This document shows, piece by piece, positions 33,068-45,195 of a DNA stretch of 64,000 bases. Below the pieces are notes generated by a model. The model was given only the letters and a program-made list of their open reading frames with translations, ran no database searches and had not been told where the DNA came from. Each line of letters begins with the position of its first letter. Position 1 is the stretch's first letter. This DNA is from Zantedeschia hybrid cultivar (taxonomy: Eukaryota; Streptophyta; Magnoliopsida; Alismatales; Araceae). The position numbers were made by a program, and so were the translations under genes. The stretch is taken from the NCBI GenBank assembly GCA_030544215.1, contig JARZZO010000003.1, positions 46,854,045 to 46,918,044 on the forward strand, written 5' to 3'.

Positions 33068-36000
33068 TATTAGGTTCGTTGTGTCGGATCCGAATAAAAA
33101 CGCAGTGGAAAAGGAATTGGATCCATGCCATCTTGGATATTAAAATTTAAGTGTGAAAAACAAATTTTCACCTTGCACATATTCAAATCCGCGTTCGTCT
33201 GGTTCCGTCGGTGCGATGCCGAAAGCTGCACAGGTGCTCGGCCTCTAGCGGTATCCATGTAGTCTTCCTCTCGATGGATCGTCCTCGTTTTCTCACTCGG
33301 TGCAGCGTTCGCGGATCCCGTCTGGCTGCCCATGACTCTCTGCGACATGCGGATTCTGATTACCCGTTGGATGGGAAGCGGAGTAGGCGGGAGGCAGATC
33401 AGAGCCTCCAAGGGGGCCGGTCGGCCTCTGAGGGGGGAGCTGTAAGGAATCGCCATGAACGCAGCGGAAATAAAAATGATTCCATTGTATCGATTGCTGG
33501 GGTCTCAAAACGGACATGAAAATCTAAGCGAGAAGAATAGTTCTTCACCTTTGCGGGGTTTCGAATCTCCCGTGGATGATGCCGACTCGGTAATCGCACA
33601 CGCGCACGATCTCTAGAGGTATCCATACGAGTTCCCGCAGCATACGCGATTTCCTCCTCGACTTGAGTGCTCCGACCATATCTCAAATCCACCATGCGCG
33701 GAGAGAGACAGATCCACTCCAAGAGAGAGAGAAGGAGAGAGAGAGAGGAGATAGAGAATCTGGGGTAAAAATTCGTCCAACCAACTTTTTACCCCTCCCC
33801 CTTGGCCCTCCTTATATAGAAATAAGGATAAGCACAAGAGTTAATCCTCATGATTATCCAAGAGTTTGGCCTTGGATAATTCTCCATTAAATCTTCATGT
33901 TTATCCTGCAGCTTTTCACAAAAACCCAGATAAGCATGAAATTTAACATCTCTCACCGTCTGACGAGAACTCTTATTTGTGTGACCCTCTAGGCCCATAT
34001 ATCAGTCCGGTTGCAGGCCCATTAAACTTAGAACTGTTTCTTGAGTTTAATATTTATTAATTAACATTTAAACATCATATGTTAAATGATTAATTTAATA
34101 AACAAGTGAATTATCATCTGATGATCAAATCACTTGGCCTTCTGATCATGAACAGCACCAAACACTACCTCATGATCCCAGAAGATATAAGGGATACTGT
34201 TCCCTTCAATTGAACCTTTCCGTCTGCAGATACCGCACAGATATAATCCTTCACTCATGCAATGTCCCGATAACGCAAGGGTATGGTTTTATAGTCAAAC
34301 CCTCTATTGCATTATCCAGATAGATTCCAGTACACAGTTAATATCTAGAAAGACATCTCTTTCATTTGACCCTGGCCAGGGATTTCTGTGTACACATCCA
34401 TAGGACAATCTCTCTCCAGTCTTATACCAAGAGTGAGTGATCCCTTGTTGTTCACTCAATTACCTTCGCAAGCTTTCCACTGTATCTGAAAGACCGATTA
34501 TGGTGGACTTAATGGTTAAAGTCCACGAGTCAGAGAATCAAGATACAATGGTCCATAAACAAGGTATCATTGGTGACTCAGGTCAAAGGACCAACTGTGC
34601 TACTGCAACGATTGAATTCCCTGGTTGACTAATAGGTATAATTACCATCCATGAATTCTTATTTGGGTCTGTTCAGTGAACTCATTCTCTAATGAGCACC
34701 CACTTGTTTGTCTTAGTGTCACCATACGAGTGAATGTGAGATCATTCACCCTCATCATATGAGCAGACATAACTTGTGTCGATCTTATCGGATATTTAAT
34801 GTCCATCTCAAATATCCTATGATCGAGAACTATTTAAGACAATTGCCTTACGATATTGATCTCACTATCATGATCTCATCATGATTCAATATCCCATACA
34901 TTTGTCTATGGACCTTCATTACGATAGTTAATTGCGAGAACTATTAAATGAAGAAATGATTGCCTTTATTAATAATCTGAACTAGAATGTACAATGATTG
35001 GCTTTGAGGCCACCCAATTCTAACAGGAGCCCAGGATAAAGAGAGAGGAGAGAGAGGGGGCGGCTAGCTCAGGTCACAGTTGCTAGCTGACCTAGTAGCG
35101 GTACTTTTATAATATGTGGTTTCGCAATTTTTCAGAAAAACCTATACATATCATAAAACCCGTTAAAATATCCATCGACTTGAAAACCTTTTGTGTGTGA
35201 CCCTCTAGGCCCAAATACCAGTCCAGTTAATGGCCCATTAAGTCCAGTAACTATTTACTGACCCACTTAATTAATTAATATCCTTATATCAATTAATCAA
35301 CCGAATTTAATGTCCCACAATAAATTCAAATGAGCTTCCGATAACGTTAGGTGCCGAGCAACACCGCGTGAACTTGGAAGGCATCGGGGTTCCACAACCC
35401 ACTAATGGAACCTTCCCGTCATCAGTTACCACCCGGATATAATCCTTTATCCGTGCAATGTTCCCGAATTGACCTAAGGTATGGTTTACTGTTAACCCTA
35501 GCCGATCGATTCACTTGAATTAGATGCCGCTAAATTATATCAGATAACTCCTTATCTAATACAGTGTCCGCCCTGGCCAGGGACTTAAGCGCATCATTTT
35601 CGAAACATTATTTCTTCTATTATAGAGAGCAGATGATCCTTTATTGACCACACAATTACCTTCGAGGGCATCTCCCTGGACCGTTCATTTGACTTATTGA
35701 TATCCCATAGTTAGGGATTCGTTGGTCTAGGTCAAAGCTCAGAGATTTACCAACAATCCTTGGTGTCTTAGGTCCAAGGACCATCCACGCAATCGTGACA
35801 AAGAATCAAGCTGGTTAACAGTTAGGTAACTAGCATCCAGCGATTTATGGTTGGATCAGTTCAGTGAACTCATTCACCAATGAGCACCTATAGGTCTAAC
35901 ATAGTGTCTCTATACAAGTGACTTATAGGATCAGTCACGCTCATCATATGAGCTGAAAAAATATGTATTAGTCTATTCAGATGTCTGATGTCCTTCTCAA

Positions 36001-36179
36001 ATATCCTCCGACTAGGAACATTTAAGAACATGTATTTATAAATCTTCAGTCCCGTAATTATGATCTCATCATAATCCAAAGACCATTACACATGTCTATG
36101 GACTTCATCGTGAGACGACAATCAATATTGAACTTTATACAAAGTATTCTATTGGCTTGGAGGTCACCTAATACTAACA
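33068..36179 (-). repeat. Old copia-type LTR, split by a younger solo LTR
   Basis: On the minus strand it starts TGTTAGTATTAGG at 36179, runs to 35032, is interrupted by 33441-35026, and continues from 33440 to the PBS at 33066. Without the insert it is about 1.5 kb, the same size class as the solo LTR, and shares the phrases CCCTGGCCAGGG and GTGTGACCCTCTAGGCCCA with it. It is clearly diverged from the insert, so it is older. Confidence 0.75.
33441..35026 (-). mobile_element. Solo copia-type LTR, 1,586 bp, TSD GGAGC
   Basis: The minus strand starts TGTTAGAATTGGG and ends GATTCCTTACA. Flanking five bases GGAGC are identical (33436-33440 and 35027-35031), and no PBS or polypurine tract lies inside the duplication. 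It therefore arose by LTR-LTR recombination after insertion into the older related LTR. A minus-strand TATA (CTATATAAG, 33811-33819) precedes a CT-rich stretch. Confidence 0.92.
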
Positions 36180-36358
36180 GATACTATTGCTGGTCGGGCA
36201 CGTGCGCGACTGGCAGCGTCGCTTCATCGGAATCGAGCGGTTACAGATGTTCAATCATTGTGTATTTGTTTTTGTTCTTTGAAATGGATCGGTCAGGCGG
36301 GAATCAGATTATTAAATTTTATTTCTGTTGCGTTCTTTGATGTCCTGCCCAATTCCTT
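36180..36358 (+). repeat. U5 remnant of the plus-strand copia 5' LTR
   Basis: Resembles 46513-46733, the end of the LTR on the far side of the copia remnant (shared GGATACTATTG..GGTCGG, GCGCGACTGGC/GCGCAACTAAC). It ends TTCCTTACA near 36358. The rest of this LTR was displaced by the minus-strand insertion to its left. Confidence 0.55.
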
Positions 36359-36399
36359 ACATAATGTACAGAGGTAGGATGAAATTGGCTTTGAGGACT

Positions 36400-38096
36400 C
36401 CTATATCTAACACTGCGTAGGTCTAGTAGGGTCCTTAGGAAACCTAAAAGATATGTAGGGGATATCAGTGTTAGTTCTTCTAGTGTACCTACAATGAAGA
36501 TGATGATCCTCAGACCTACCCAGTGGCCATTGAGAGCCCATAAGCTGAGAAATGGTGTGAACCATAAATTTTGAGATATAGTCCATGCACACTAACCAAG
36601 TTTGGAACTTAGAGAACTTGTCAGAATATATTGTACCTATTAGATGCAAGTGGATATTTAAAATAAAGATCAATGTAGATGGACGAATCGACACTTACGA
36701 GATAAGTTTGGTGGCAAAGGGATATCGTCAAAGGAAAAGAATTGACTATGACGAGACTTTCTCACTAGTTGTCACAATAGAGTCAATCAAAATTCTTCTC
36801 ACCATTGCTGCACACTATGACTATGAAATCTAGTAGATGGGTGTAAAAACTGTCTTCCTCAATGGAAACATTGAGAAAAAGTTGTATATGACACAACATG
36901 AGGGTTTCATATCCAAAGAGCATCCAGATAAAGTGTGTAAATTTCAAAGATCCATTTATCGATTGAAACAAGCTTCTTCGAACTGGAATATAAGATTTGA
37001 TGAGGCAATCAAGTCTTATGACTTCATTAAGAATGAAGATGAGTCATATATGTACAAGAACACCAATGGGAGTGCAGTTATTATTATCATCTTTTACGTT
37101 GATGATATCCTACTCCTTGGGAATAATGTAGCGATGTTATCATCGGTTAAAGTATGGTTATCCAAGAACTCCTCCATAAAGGATTTGGGAGAAGCATACT
37201 ATATTTGGAGATTCAGATTTATAGAGATAGATCCAAGAAGTTGGTAGGCTTGACCCAATCTATGTACATAGACACCACTGTTAAAAGTTTTGGCATAGAG
37301 AATTCTGAGAGAGGTCTCATTCTGATAAGATATGAAATTAATCTCTCTAAGGAGTAGTCTCTTAAAACTTCTGAAGAGAAAGAATGCATGAATAAAGTTC
37401 CTATGTGTCTGCAATTGAGTTTATCATGTATGCCATGTATGTATGAGGCTTGAGGTGGCATATACTCTAAGTGTTACGAGCATATATCAAGCAGATCTAA
37501 GTGATGTACATTAGAAGACTATGAAATGTATCCTTAAGTACTTGAAAATGACTAAAGATATGTTCTTGGTCTATGGAGCAGATAACCTGAAGCTGTAAGG
37601 ATATTCTGACTCAAGCTTCTAGTATGATCCGAATGACAAGTTTATTTCTAGATTTGTGTTTACACTAATAGAGAAGCAGTGAGCTGGAAGAGTTTTAAGC
37701 ATAAAACCACTAGACATTCAATAAAAGAAGCTAAGTATATTGTGTAGCTGAAGCCACTAAGGAAGTAGTTTTGATGACGAGCATCTTTGATCTAGTCATG
37801 TTGTTGTATGACAGCAATGACTTTATTGCTTAAGTGAAAAAGCCGTAGTCTCATCAGAAGCTAAAGAACATTCTGAGGCACTTTTACCTAATTAGGGTGA
37901 ACATTACTAGAGGAGATGTCCTAGTGGAACGAATTCCTTCAACTGACAGCATAGCAGATCCACTTATGAAGCCTCTAACTCAAATTATATTTGAGCATCA
38001 CATAGGTTCTATGGGTATACAACATAAGGGTTATTGGCTTTACCCCAGTAAGAGATTATTAGTTATGTATATTCGTCAAGCAAATCACATAACTTT
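36400..38096 (+). pseudogene. pol: Ty1/copia pol remnant: reverse transcriptase and RNase H
   Basis: Decayed RT and RNase H in more than one frame. RT recognisable from KWIFKIKINVDGR through LVAKGYRQRKRIDYDETF, MGVKTVFLNGN, RSIYRLKQAS and YVDDILLLG to DLGEAYYI. The catalytic Asp of the usual MDVKTAF motif is Gly. Two adjacent TAG codons (about 36831-36836 region) replace the usual Trp-Gln. The frame shifts near 37199. RNase H traces follow (GYSDSSF), then the C-terminal IADPLMKPL at about 37950. It is not functional. The 3' end is cut at 38096 by the gag-only gypsy and the element continues at 45196. Confidence 0.88.
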
Positions 38097-40860
38097 TGTA
38101 AGGACTGAGATTTCGGGTTCCGTTTTCGGGTTGGGTTTGGGTCGGATCCCTTGGTTTGGACCCTGTGGGGGGTCTTGAGATTGCTGACTGAATGGCGTCA
38201 GCACTGCTCGACGCCTTTCAAAAGGCGTCAGGTTGTGTGGACGCCATTTAGGTCTGCTGGTTGTTGCGCCACGTGGGCGGGTTTCGGGCCGCGAGAGTAC
38301 GGCCCCGGTCACATCATCTGAACGGCGTCCAGGTTGGCCGACGCGATTCAGACTGTGACCTCTGCGATGTCAGGGTGCGGCGCCAGAGCGTTGTCAGCAC
38401 GGCCTGTCCTGTCGTCTGAACGGCGTCCACGGTGGGTGACGCGTTTCAGACCGCTGTCAGTACGGCCGTCCTGTCAGACTGATAGGCGTCTGCCTCGATC
38501 GACGCGTTTTAGCGGGATTCTGGTTGACCCCGCGAGCCTCCCCTTCTTTCCCTCATTTTCGCCTTCTCACTCTCTCTCTTCACCCACTCCGCTCCCACCG
38601 CCCTCCTTCCTCCCTTCCCTTCCTCTTCTTCCTCTTCCATCACTCCATAGCCTCCCTACCACTCACCTCTACCTCCACCACTTCCTTCGCGGTGTTCCAC
38701 TCTCCGGACGGCGGCCGACGTCCCGGCGGAGTGGCGGCGTCCTCGAGGGTACCGGCGGCGGTGTGCGGTGCGGCGGGACGGCGGCACGGAGCTTGGCGGA
38801 GTTCAAGAACCGGTAGGGGGACGAACCTTGCATGGATTGTGAATGTGTGCTCATGATTTCCTTGGCATGGCATGTTGTGATTTGGGTTAGAATGAACATG
38901 TTTAGAGGGTGTTCTTGTGGGTATGGCCGTGCTCGTGAACGTGGTTTTGTGGCATGCTGGTGATGGTTGACTTCCTCTTCCTTCCCCTTCTGTTTTGGGG
39001 CTTTTTCGGGGCGTTTGGGGTTAAGGGTGAGACCCTCGGGTCGAACCAGGAAACCTGGTTTCTGGCGCTAAATAGGGTCGTGCCTGGTCGACGCCTTTCC
39101 GAAAGACGTCGGGTCAGTACGACGCATTTTAGGACATAAACCTCCATGTTCGAGGTTTCCTGAGTTAGGGGTTCTGGCGCTAAATGACGTCATGGATGGA
39201 CGACGCCTTTCTGAAGGGCGTCGAGCCATCATGACGCCATTTAGGCAGGAAATGCCTTCGTTTATGGGTTATGCAATCTGGATTTCTGGGTTGAATGGCG
39301 TCTGGCGACCCTGACGCGTTTTAAACGGCGGCTTCACTAATGGACGCGTTTTAAGGATAATCTGGCTTTTAATAAACCTGTCTAAGGGTCTTGAATGGCG
39401 TCGACCTCGGTCGACGCGATTCAAGACAGGAATGCTTAATTCTGTTATTTCATGCATGTTTCACGGTGAGATGGTTTAAATGCATGCTTTGGGTTGTATA
39501 CTGAGACGGAGGACTTCTGCGTGAGTGGAATTACATCACCTGTGTGTGTGTGTGTGTGTGTTCTTTAGCTATATACTGAGACTGAGGGTTACTGTGCGAA
39601 TGGAATCATGATTATATGTTTGTGTTATGCGAATGTGGATCGGGTTAACTGTGGTTTACGTTGTCACCATGGACCGATGGGGACAGGGTCATGGTGTCTG
39701 TGAGGCATTGTGCCGTACCGGTGGGAGAAGGGGTACATGTTGTGTTTTGCCTTTGGCTGAGGGAAGCAGGATCGCCTTGAGCCCGACGGGCCGGAGTAGC
39801 TGGTGTGCTATCCGAGGGGTCGCTGTTTGTCCTCAGCGGGTCGGGGTTTCCCTGTTTGTTGTGACAGCTTCCGGCGCATTTCTTGCTGTGGAGCTGGTTG
39901 TGTTACTGGTGGGAGTTGGTTTACCCTTTAGCCATTGGGCCTGATGTGACCTTTGATCAACGTTACGAGTGGTACCCTTAGCCCTTTGGCCTGACGCAGC
40001 CCGGGAGAGTTGGGTTTGTGGGTAGTTCCTGTAGCTTCGGCTTGACGGGGGTTCGCCGGTCCCCAGGGCCCTCCTGAAGCGCTGAGGCCTAGCGTGGAGG
40101 CAATCCGGACGGTAGGACAGTAGTCTAGACTGCTTGTGTGCACACGTAGCTGGCAGTGGCGGTACACTGGTTCCAGCTAGTCCTAGTTTGACTCACTGCC
40201 TTACCCTACAGTGCCCCGGAACACTGTAGGTGGTGGTAGTGTTGGGAGGCGACGTTTGACTTCGGCCGACAGTGTGGTTCAGTCGCTTCGTGGACTTTGG
40301 CTGTGAGACGTGACTTTGTGTTGGGTTCTTCGGGTTGCTTAGAATGGTTCTTGCTACACTGCTTACCGTGCGTTTCATATCAGAGTTGGGTGCTATGTTT
40401 ACTGCTTTACTTAATTGCCATATATTCCTGTTGTTACACTTGTGGGTGTGTGAGTGGGAGGCAGGGGATCGGATGATCCCTACTGAGCCCATTTCTGGTG
40501 TGGCTCACTCCCTGCGGTTTCAGGTGTGGACCTCGAGGCGAGCGGAAGCGTGGTGTCTTCTTGGTGTGCGGACCAGCAGCTGTCTTAGTTCCGGGGTATG
40601 CCCCGATGTTGTTGTACTTCCTTCTGCCTGTACTTATTTAATTGTTGGACATGTAATTATTGTTGGACTGTATACGGACATGTTATTCTTCCTTCCTGCG
40701 CACTTGTTTACCTTGTAGTCCGTGAGATTGCTATATTTAGCCTTGTTTAGCACTTACTCCTCCAGATGTGTTGTGTGAGATCCGGGTGTGAACCCGTAGT
40801 TAATGGGCCGACATCCATTTAGTGACCGGGTCTCCGGTCATAGGATGGCGGGTCGTTACA
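38097..40860 (+). repeat. 5' LTR of the gag-only gypsy
   Basis: Starts TGTAAGGACTGAG and ends GGTCGTTACA. It carries 12 palindromic units in two clusters (38195-38505 and 39075-39417) on either side of a CT-rich stretch (38530-38650) and the GC-rich block (38684-38817), plus a (TG)n microsatellite at about 39540-39560. Confidence 0.95.
38195..39417. repeat. Array of GCGTC-N10-GACGC palindromic units (12)
   Basis: First half-sites start at 38195, 38225, 38325, 38423, 38486, 39075, 39106, 39187, 39218, 39298, 39328 and 39398. Partners begin exactly 15 bases later. Some first half-sites are variants (GGGTC, ACGTC, GCGGC). The 3' LTR repeats the array at 42516-42826 and 43396-43738. Confidence 0.9.
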
Positions 40861-40862
40861 GT

Positions 40863-40874
40863 TGGTATCAGAGC
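40863..40874 (+). promoter_or_regulatory. Primer binding site, initiator tRNA-Met
   Basis: TGGTATCAGAGC two bases after the 5' LTR end at 40860. Confidence 0.95.
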
Positions 40875-41014
40875 TCAGTCTGGTCGGGTGTGTGATAAAC
40901 TGGGTTAGATATTATAGTCCAACAATAAGAGCGAGTCTGTACATGCGATGGCTGCTGGTGTAGATTGATAGGATTTGACGTGTTTTGGTTCGATTTGCGT
41001 GTTGTGGGGCAGCG

Positions 41015-42052
41015 ATGGCGCCGAAGCCGAGAGCTCCGGTGGCTCGGGGCGCGAGAGCAGATGGTGGTGGTTCGAGGGCAGAAGGCCATAATGTGGATCG
41101 CTTTATGGAAGCCATGATTGGGGCTATGTCTAGATATCAGCAGGGAGATGGAAGTGAGGGGTCCAGTTCCCGAGGTGGCCAATCCATGGTGGTGGAGCGG
41201 TTCTTGAAGCTGAAGCCCCCTTCTTTCACGGGTCAACCTGTTCCAGATGCGGCAGCTCAGTGGGTTAAGGAGGTGGAGAAGGTGTTTGATGTCCTAGAAT
41301 GTGCGGAGAGTGACAAGACCTTGTTGGCAACCTACTTGCTGAAGGGCGATGCTTATGATTGGTGGGTTACCATCAAGGGGTTGTTGTTTCCAGATAGGCC
41401 TCTGAGAGAGATTCCTTGGGAAGGCTTCGTGAGAGAGTTTAGTGGACAGTACTTTCCGAGGCACGTTCGTAGGGCCAAGGAAAGGGAGTTTATGGAATTG
41501 GTGCAGGATGATATGTCAGTTCTAGAGTACCAGATGAAATTTGTAGCTCTGGGAAGATTTGCCCCACACATATCTGAGCGTGAGGATCTGAGGACAGAGA
41601 AATTTGTGGATGGACTTCGGCATGATCTGAGAGAGTTTGTGGCAGCCCATTGTTGTAAGGATTTGGCATCAGCAGTTCAGTGCGCGGCGGCAGTGGAGAT
41701 GCAGTTTCAACACACGGCGAGAGAATCGGAGCATTCGGCACAGGGGAAGCAGCAGAGCAGGGATAGATCGACAGCCTTCTCGTCAGATGATCCGAGTTCC
41801 TTTGAGGTCGAGTTCCAGGAGGTACCTTATGGCGAGGAGGAGGATGGTTCGGTTCAGCAGATGGAGATAGAGGTCGGCTGGCAGCAGGAGGCGAGGCGGG
41901 GCACTACAGATCGTTGTCCCCGATGTAGCAGGTTTCATGGCAACCGGATATGTCCCTTGATCACTGGTAGTTGTTTCGCTTGTGGTCGGAAGGGACATCT
42001 CGCGAGGAATTGTCCCCTGAAGAACCAGGCAGGTCAGGGGCCGAGCGGTTAG
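41015..42052 (+). CDS. gag: Intact Gag of the gag-only gypsy
   Basis: 345 residues from ATG 41015 (MAPKPRAPV), chosen because the homologous gag of the nested gypsy also begins MAP(R/K). The frame is open a little further upstream but without a better start. The capsid-type region spans about residues 60-220 (FLKLKPPSFTG, AYDWWVTIKG, FVREFSGQYFPRHV, LEYQMKFVALGRF, FVAAHCCKDLASAV). An acidic Gln-rich stretch and a CCHC knuckle (CFACGRKGHLARNC) near the C-terminus follow, with a second Cys-rich motif just before it (CPRCSRFHGNRIC). The protein ends about 10 residues after the knuckle, where protease would normally continue. It would form particles that package the element's RNA. Confidence 0.93.
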   Translation: MAPKPRAPVARGARADGGGSRAEGHNVDRFMEAMIGAMSRYQQGDGSEGSSSRGGQSMVVERFLKLKPPSFTGQPVPDAAAQWVKEVEKVFDVLECAESDKTLLATYLLKGDAYDWWVTIKGLLFPDRPLREIPWEGFVREFSGQYFPRHVRRAKEREFMELVQDDMSVLEYQMKFVALGRFAPHISEREDLRTEKFVDGLRHDLREFVAAHCCKDLASAVQCAAAVEMQFQHTARESEHSAQGKQQSRDRSTAFSSDDPSSFEVEFQEVPYGEEEDGSVQQMEIEVGWQQEARRGTTDRCPRCSRFHGNRICPLITGSCFACGRKGHLARNCPLKNQAGQGPSG

Positions 42053-42404
42053 TGAGTGCTCGAGGTGTGAGTGGAGTCGCGTTTCCTTGTGGAGATCCGA
42101 GGGGTTGTGCTAGGAGAACACTTTTATTTTGTCTTTCAGAGGTGGTTGTGAACTCGTGTGGCACTTGTATGTATTCGGGATGGTGGAGGAATCGGTTTTG
42201 TAATTTGTGCCTTGTTAATGTATGGTTGTTTTAATCTATCAGCTCTTGTCAGAATTGAGAATCTTAGTTAGCTTGGCGTGAATATGTTGGAACCCTGTGT
42301 GGGTGATTGGTGAGAATGATTGTTGTTATTGGTGTGTGTCGGCATGTGTGGGTTAGCCGAGTTGAGCATTGAGCGGTTGCAAATTTCGAGGACGAAATTC
42401 TTTT
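42053..42404 (+). other. Noncoding stretch between gag and the polypurine tract
   Basis: No coding trace of pol is visible. The whole of protease-RT-integrase is missing, not just interrupted. Confidence 0.75.
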
Positions 42405-42417
42405 AAGGGGGGGAGAA
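42405..42417 (+). promoter_or_regulatory. Polypurine tract of the gag-only gypsy
   Basis: AAGGGGGGGAGAA directly before the 3' LTR. It is preceded by TTTCGAGGACGAAATTC, which is also shared with the nested gypsy. Confidence 0.92.
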
Positions 42418-45195
42418 TGTAAGGACTGAGATTTCGGGTTCCGTTTTCGGGTCGGGTTTGGGTCGGATCCCTTGGTTTGGACCCTGTGGGGGGTCTTGAG
42501 ATTGCTGACTGAATGGCGTCAGCACTGCTCGACGCCTTTCAAAAGGCGTCAGGTTGTGTGGACACCATTTAGGTCTGCTGGTTGTTGCGCCACGTGGGCG
42601 GGTTTCGGGCCGCGAGAGTACGGCCCCGGTCACATCGTCTGAACGGCGTCCAGGTTGGCCGACGCGATTCAAACTGTGACCTCTGCGATGTCAGGGTGCG
42701 GCGCCAGAGCGTTGTCAGTACGGCCTGTCCTGTCGTCTGAACGGCGTCCACGGTGGGTGACGCGTTTCAGACCGCTGTCAGTACGGCCGTCCTGTCAGAC
42801 TGATAGGCGTCTGCCTCGATCGACGCGTTTTAGCGGGATTCTGGTTGACCCCGCGAGCCTCCCCTTCTTTCCCTCATTTTCGCCTTCTCACTCTCTCTCT
42901 TCACCCACTCCGCTCCCACCGCCCTCCTTCCTCCCTTCCCTTCCTCTTCTTCCTCTTCCATCACTCCATAGCCTCCCTACCACACACCTCTACCTCCACC
43001 ACTTCCTTCGCGGTGTTCCACTCTCCGGACGGCGGCCGACGTCCCGGCGGAGTGGCGGCGTCCTCGAGGGTACCGGCGGCGGTGTGCGGTGCGGCGGGAC
43101 GGCGGCACGGAGCTTGGCGGAGTTCAAGAACCGGTAGGGGGACGAACCTTGCATGGATTGTGAATGTGTGCTCATGATTTCCTTGGCATGGCATGTTCTG
43201 ATTTGGGTTAGAATGAGCATGTTTAGGGGGTGTTCTTGTGGGTATGGCCGTGCTCGTGAACGTGGTTTTGTGGCATGCTGGTGATGGTTGACTTCCTCTT
43301 CCTTCCCCTTCTGTTTTGGGGCTTTTTCGGGGCGTTTGGGGTTAAGGGTGAGACCCTCGGGTCGAACCAGGAAACCTGGTTTCTGGCGCTAAATAGCGTC
43401 GTGCCTGGTCGACGCCTTTCCGAAAGACGTCAGGTCAGTACGACGCGTTTTAGGACAGAAACCTCCCTGTTCGAGGTTTCCTGAGTTAGGGGTTCTTGCG
43501 CTAAATGACGTCATGGATGGACGACGCCTTTCTGAAGGGCGTCGAGCCATCATGACGCCATTTAGGCAGGAAATGCCCCCGTTTATGGGTTCTGCAATCT
43601 GGATTTCTGGGTTCAATGGCGTCTGGCGACCCTGACACGTTTTAAACGGCGGCTTCACTAATGGACGCGTTTTAAGGATAATCTGGCTTTTAATAAACCT
43701 GTCTAAGGGTCTTGAATGGCGTCGACCTCGGTCGACGCGATTCAAGACAGGAATGCTTAATTCTGTTATTTCATGCATGTTTCACGGTGGGATGGTTTAA
43801 ATGCATGCTTTGGGTTGTATACTGAGACGGAGGACTTCTGCGTGAGTAGAATTACATCACCTGTGTGTGTGTTCTTTAGCTATATACTGAGACTGAGGGT
43901 TACTGTGCTAATGGAATCATGATTATATGTGTGTTTGTGTTATGCGAATGTGGATCGGGTTAACTGTGGTTTACGTTGTCACCATGGACCGATGGGGACA
44001 GGGTCATGGTGTCTGTGAGGCATTGTGCCGTACCGGTGGGAGAAGGGGTACATGTTGTGTTTTGCCTTTGGCTGAGGGAAGCAGGATCGCCTTGAGCCCG
44101 ACGGGCCGGAGTAGCTGGTGTGCTATCCGAGGGGTCGCTGTTTGTCCTCAGCGGGTCGGGGTTTCCCTGTTTGTTGTGACAGCTTCCGGCGCATTTCTTG
44201 CTGTGGAGCTGGTTGTGTTACTGGTGGGAGTTGGTTTACCCTTTAGCCATTGGGCCGGATGTGACCTTTGATCAAGGTTACGAGTGGTACCCTTAGCCCT
44301 TTGGCCTGACGCAGCCCGGGAGAGTTGGGTTTGTGGGTAGTTCCTGTAGCTTCGGCTTGACGGGGGTTCGCCGGTCCCCAGGGCCCTCCTGAAGCGCTGA
44401 GGCCTAGCGTGGAGGCAATCCGGACGGTAGGACAGTAGTCTAGACTGCTTGTGTGCACACGTAGCTGGCAGTGGCGGTACACTGGTTCCAGCTAGTCCTA
44501 GTTTGACTCACTGCCTCACCCTACAGTGCCCTGGAACACTGTAGGGGTGGACAAGCGTGAGTAGTGGTGGTAGTGTTGGGAGGCGACGTTTGACTTCGGT
44601 CGACAGTGTGGTTCAGTCGCTTCGTGGACTTTGGCTGTGAGACGTGACTTTGTGTTGGGTTCTTCGGGTTGCTTAGAATGGTTCTTGCTACACTGCTTAC
44701 CGTGCGTTTCATATCAGAGTTGGGTGCTATGTTTACTGCTTTACTTAATTGCCATATATTCCTGTTGTTACACTTGTGGGTGTGTGAGTGGGAGGCAGGG
44801 GATCGGATGATCCCTACTGAGCCCATTTCTGGTGTGGCTCACTCCCTGCGGTTTCAGGTGTGGACCTCGAGGCGAGCGGAAGCGTGGTGTCTTCTTGGTG
44901 TGCGGACCAGCAGCTGTCTTAGTTCCGGGGTATGCCCCGATGTTGTTGTACTTCCTTCTGCCTGTACTTATTTAATTGTTGGACATGTAATTATTGTTGG
45001 ACTGTATACGGACATTGTTATTCTTCCTTCCTGCGCACTTGTTTACCTTGTAGTCCGTGAGATTGCTATATTTAGCCTTGTTTAGCACTTACTCCTCCAG
45101 ATGTGTTGTGTGAGATCTGGGTGTGAACCCGTAGTTAATGGGCTGACATCCATTTAGTGACCGGGTCTCCGGTCATAGGATGGCGGGTCGTTACA
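42418..45195 (+). repeat. 3' LTR of the gag-only gypsy
   Basis: Near-identical to 38097-40860, apart from scattered transitions, a shorter TG microsatellite near 43865 and an extra segment of about 20 bp near 44545-44565. Confidence 0.95.

Larger units (their letters stand above)
38097..45195 (+). mobile_element. Gag-only gypsy retrotransposon (TR-GAG type), 7,099 bp, TSD ACTTT
   Basis: Two LTRs (2,764 and 2,778 bp) flank a 1,557-bp interior holding only a tRNA-Met PBS, one intact gag ORF and a polypurine tract. TSD ACTTT is present at 38092-38096 and 45196-45200. Protease, RT and integrase are absent, so it must be moved in trans. The LTR ends, PBS, polypurine tract and gag resemble those of the chromodomain gypsy at 8413-18266, so an element of that clade is the likely helper. 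High LTR identity and an intact gag suggest recent activity. Confidence 0.95.

Noticed and set aside
33070..33837. Overlapping short ORFs in the copia LTRs
   Set aside because: They lie across LTR sequence and CT-rich leaders, and no frame is kept between copies.
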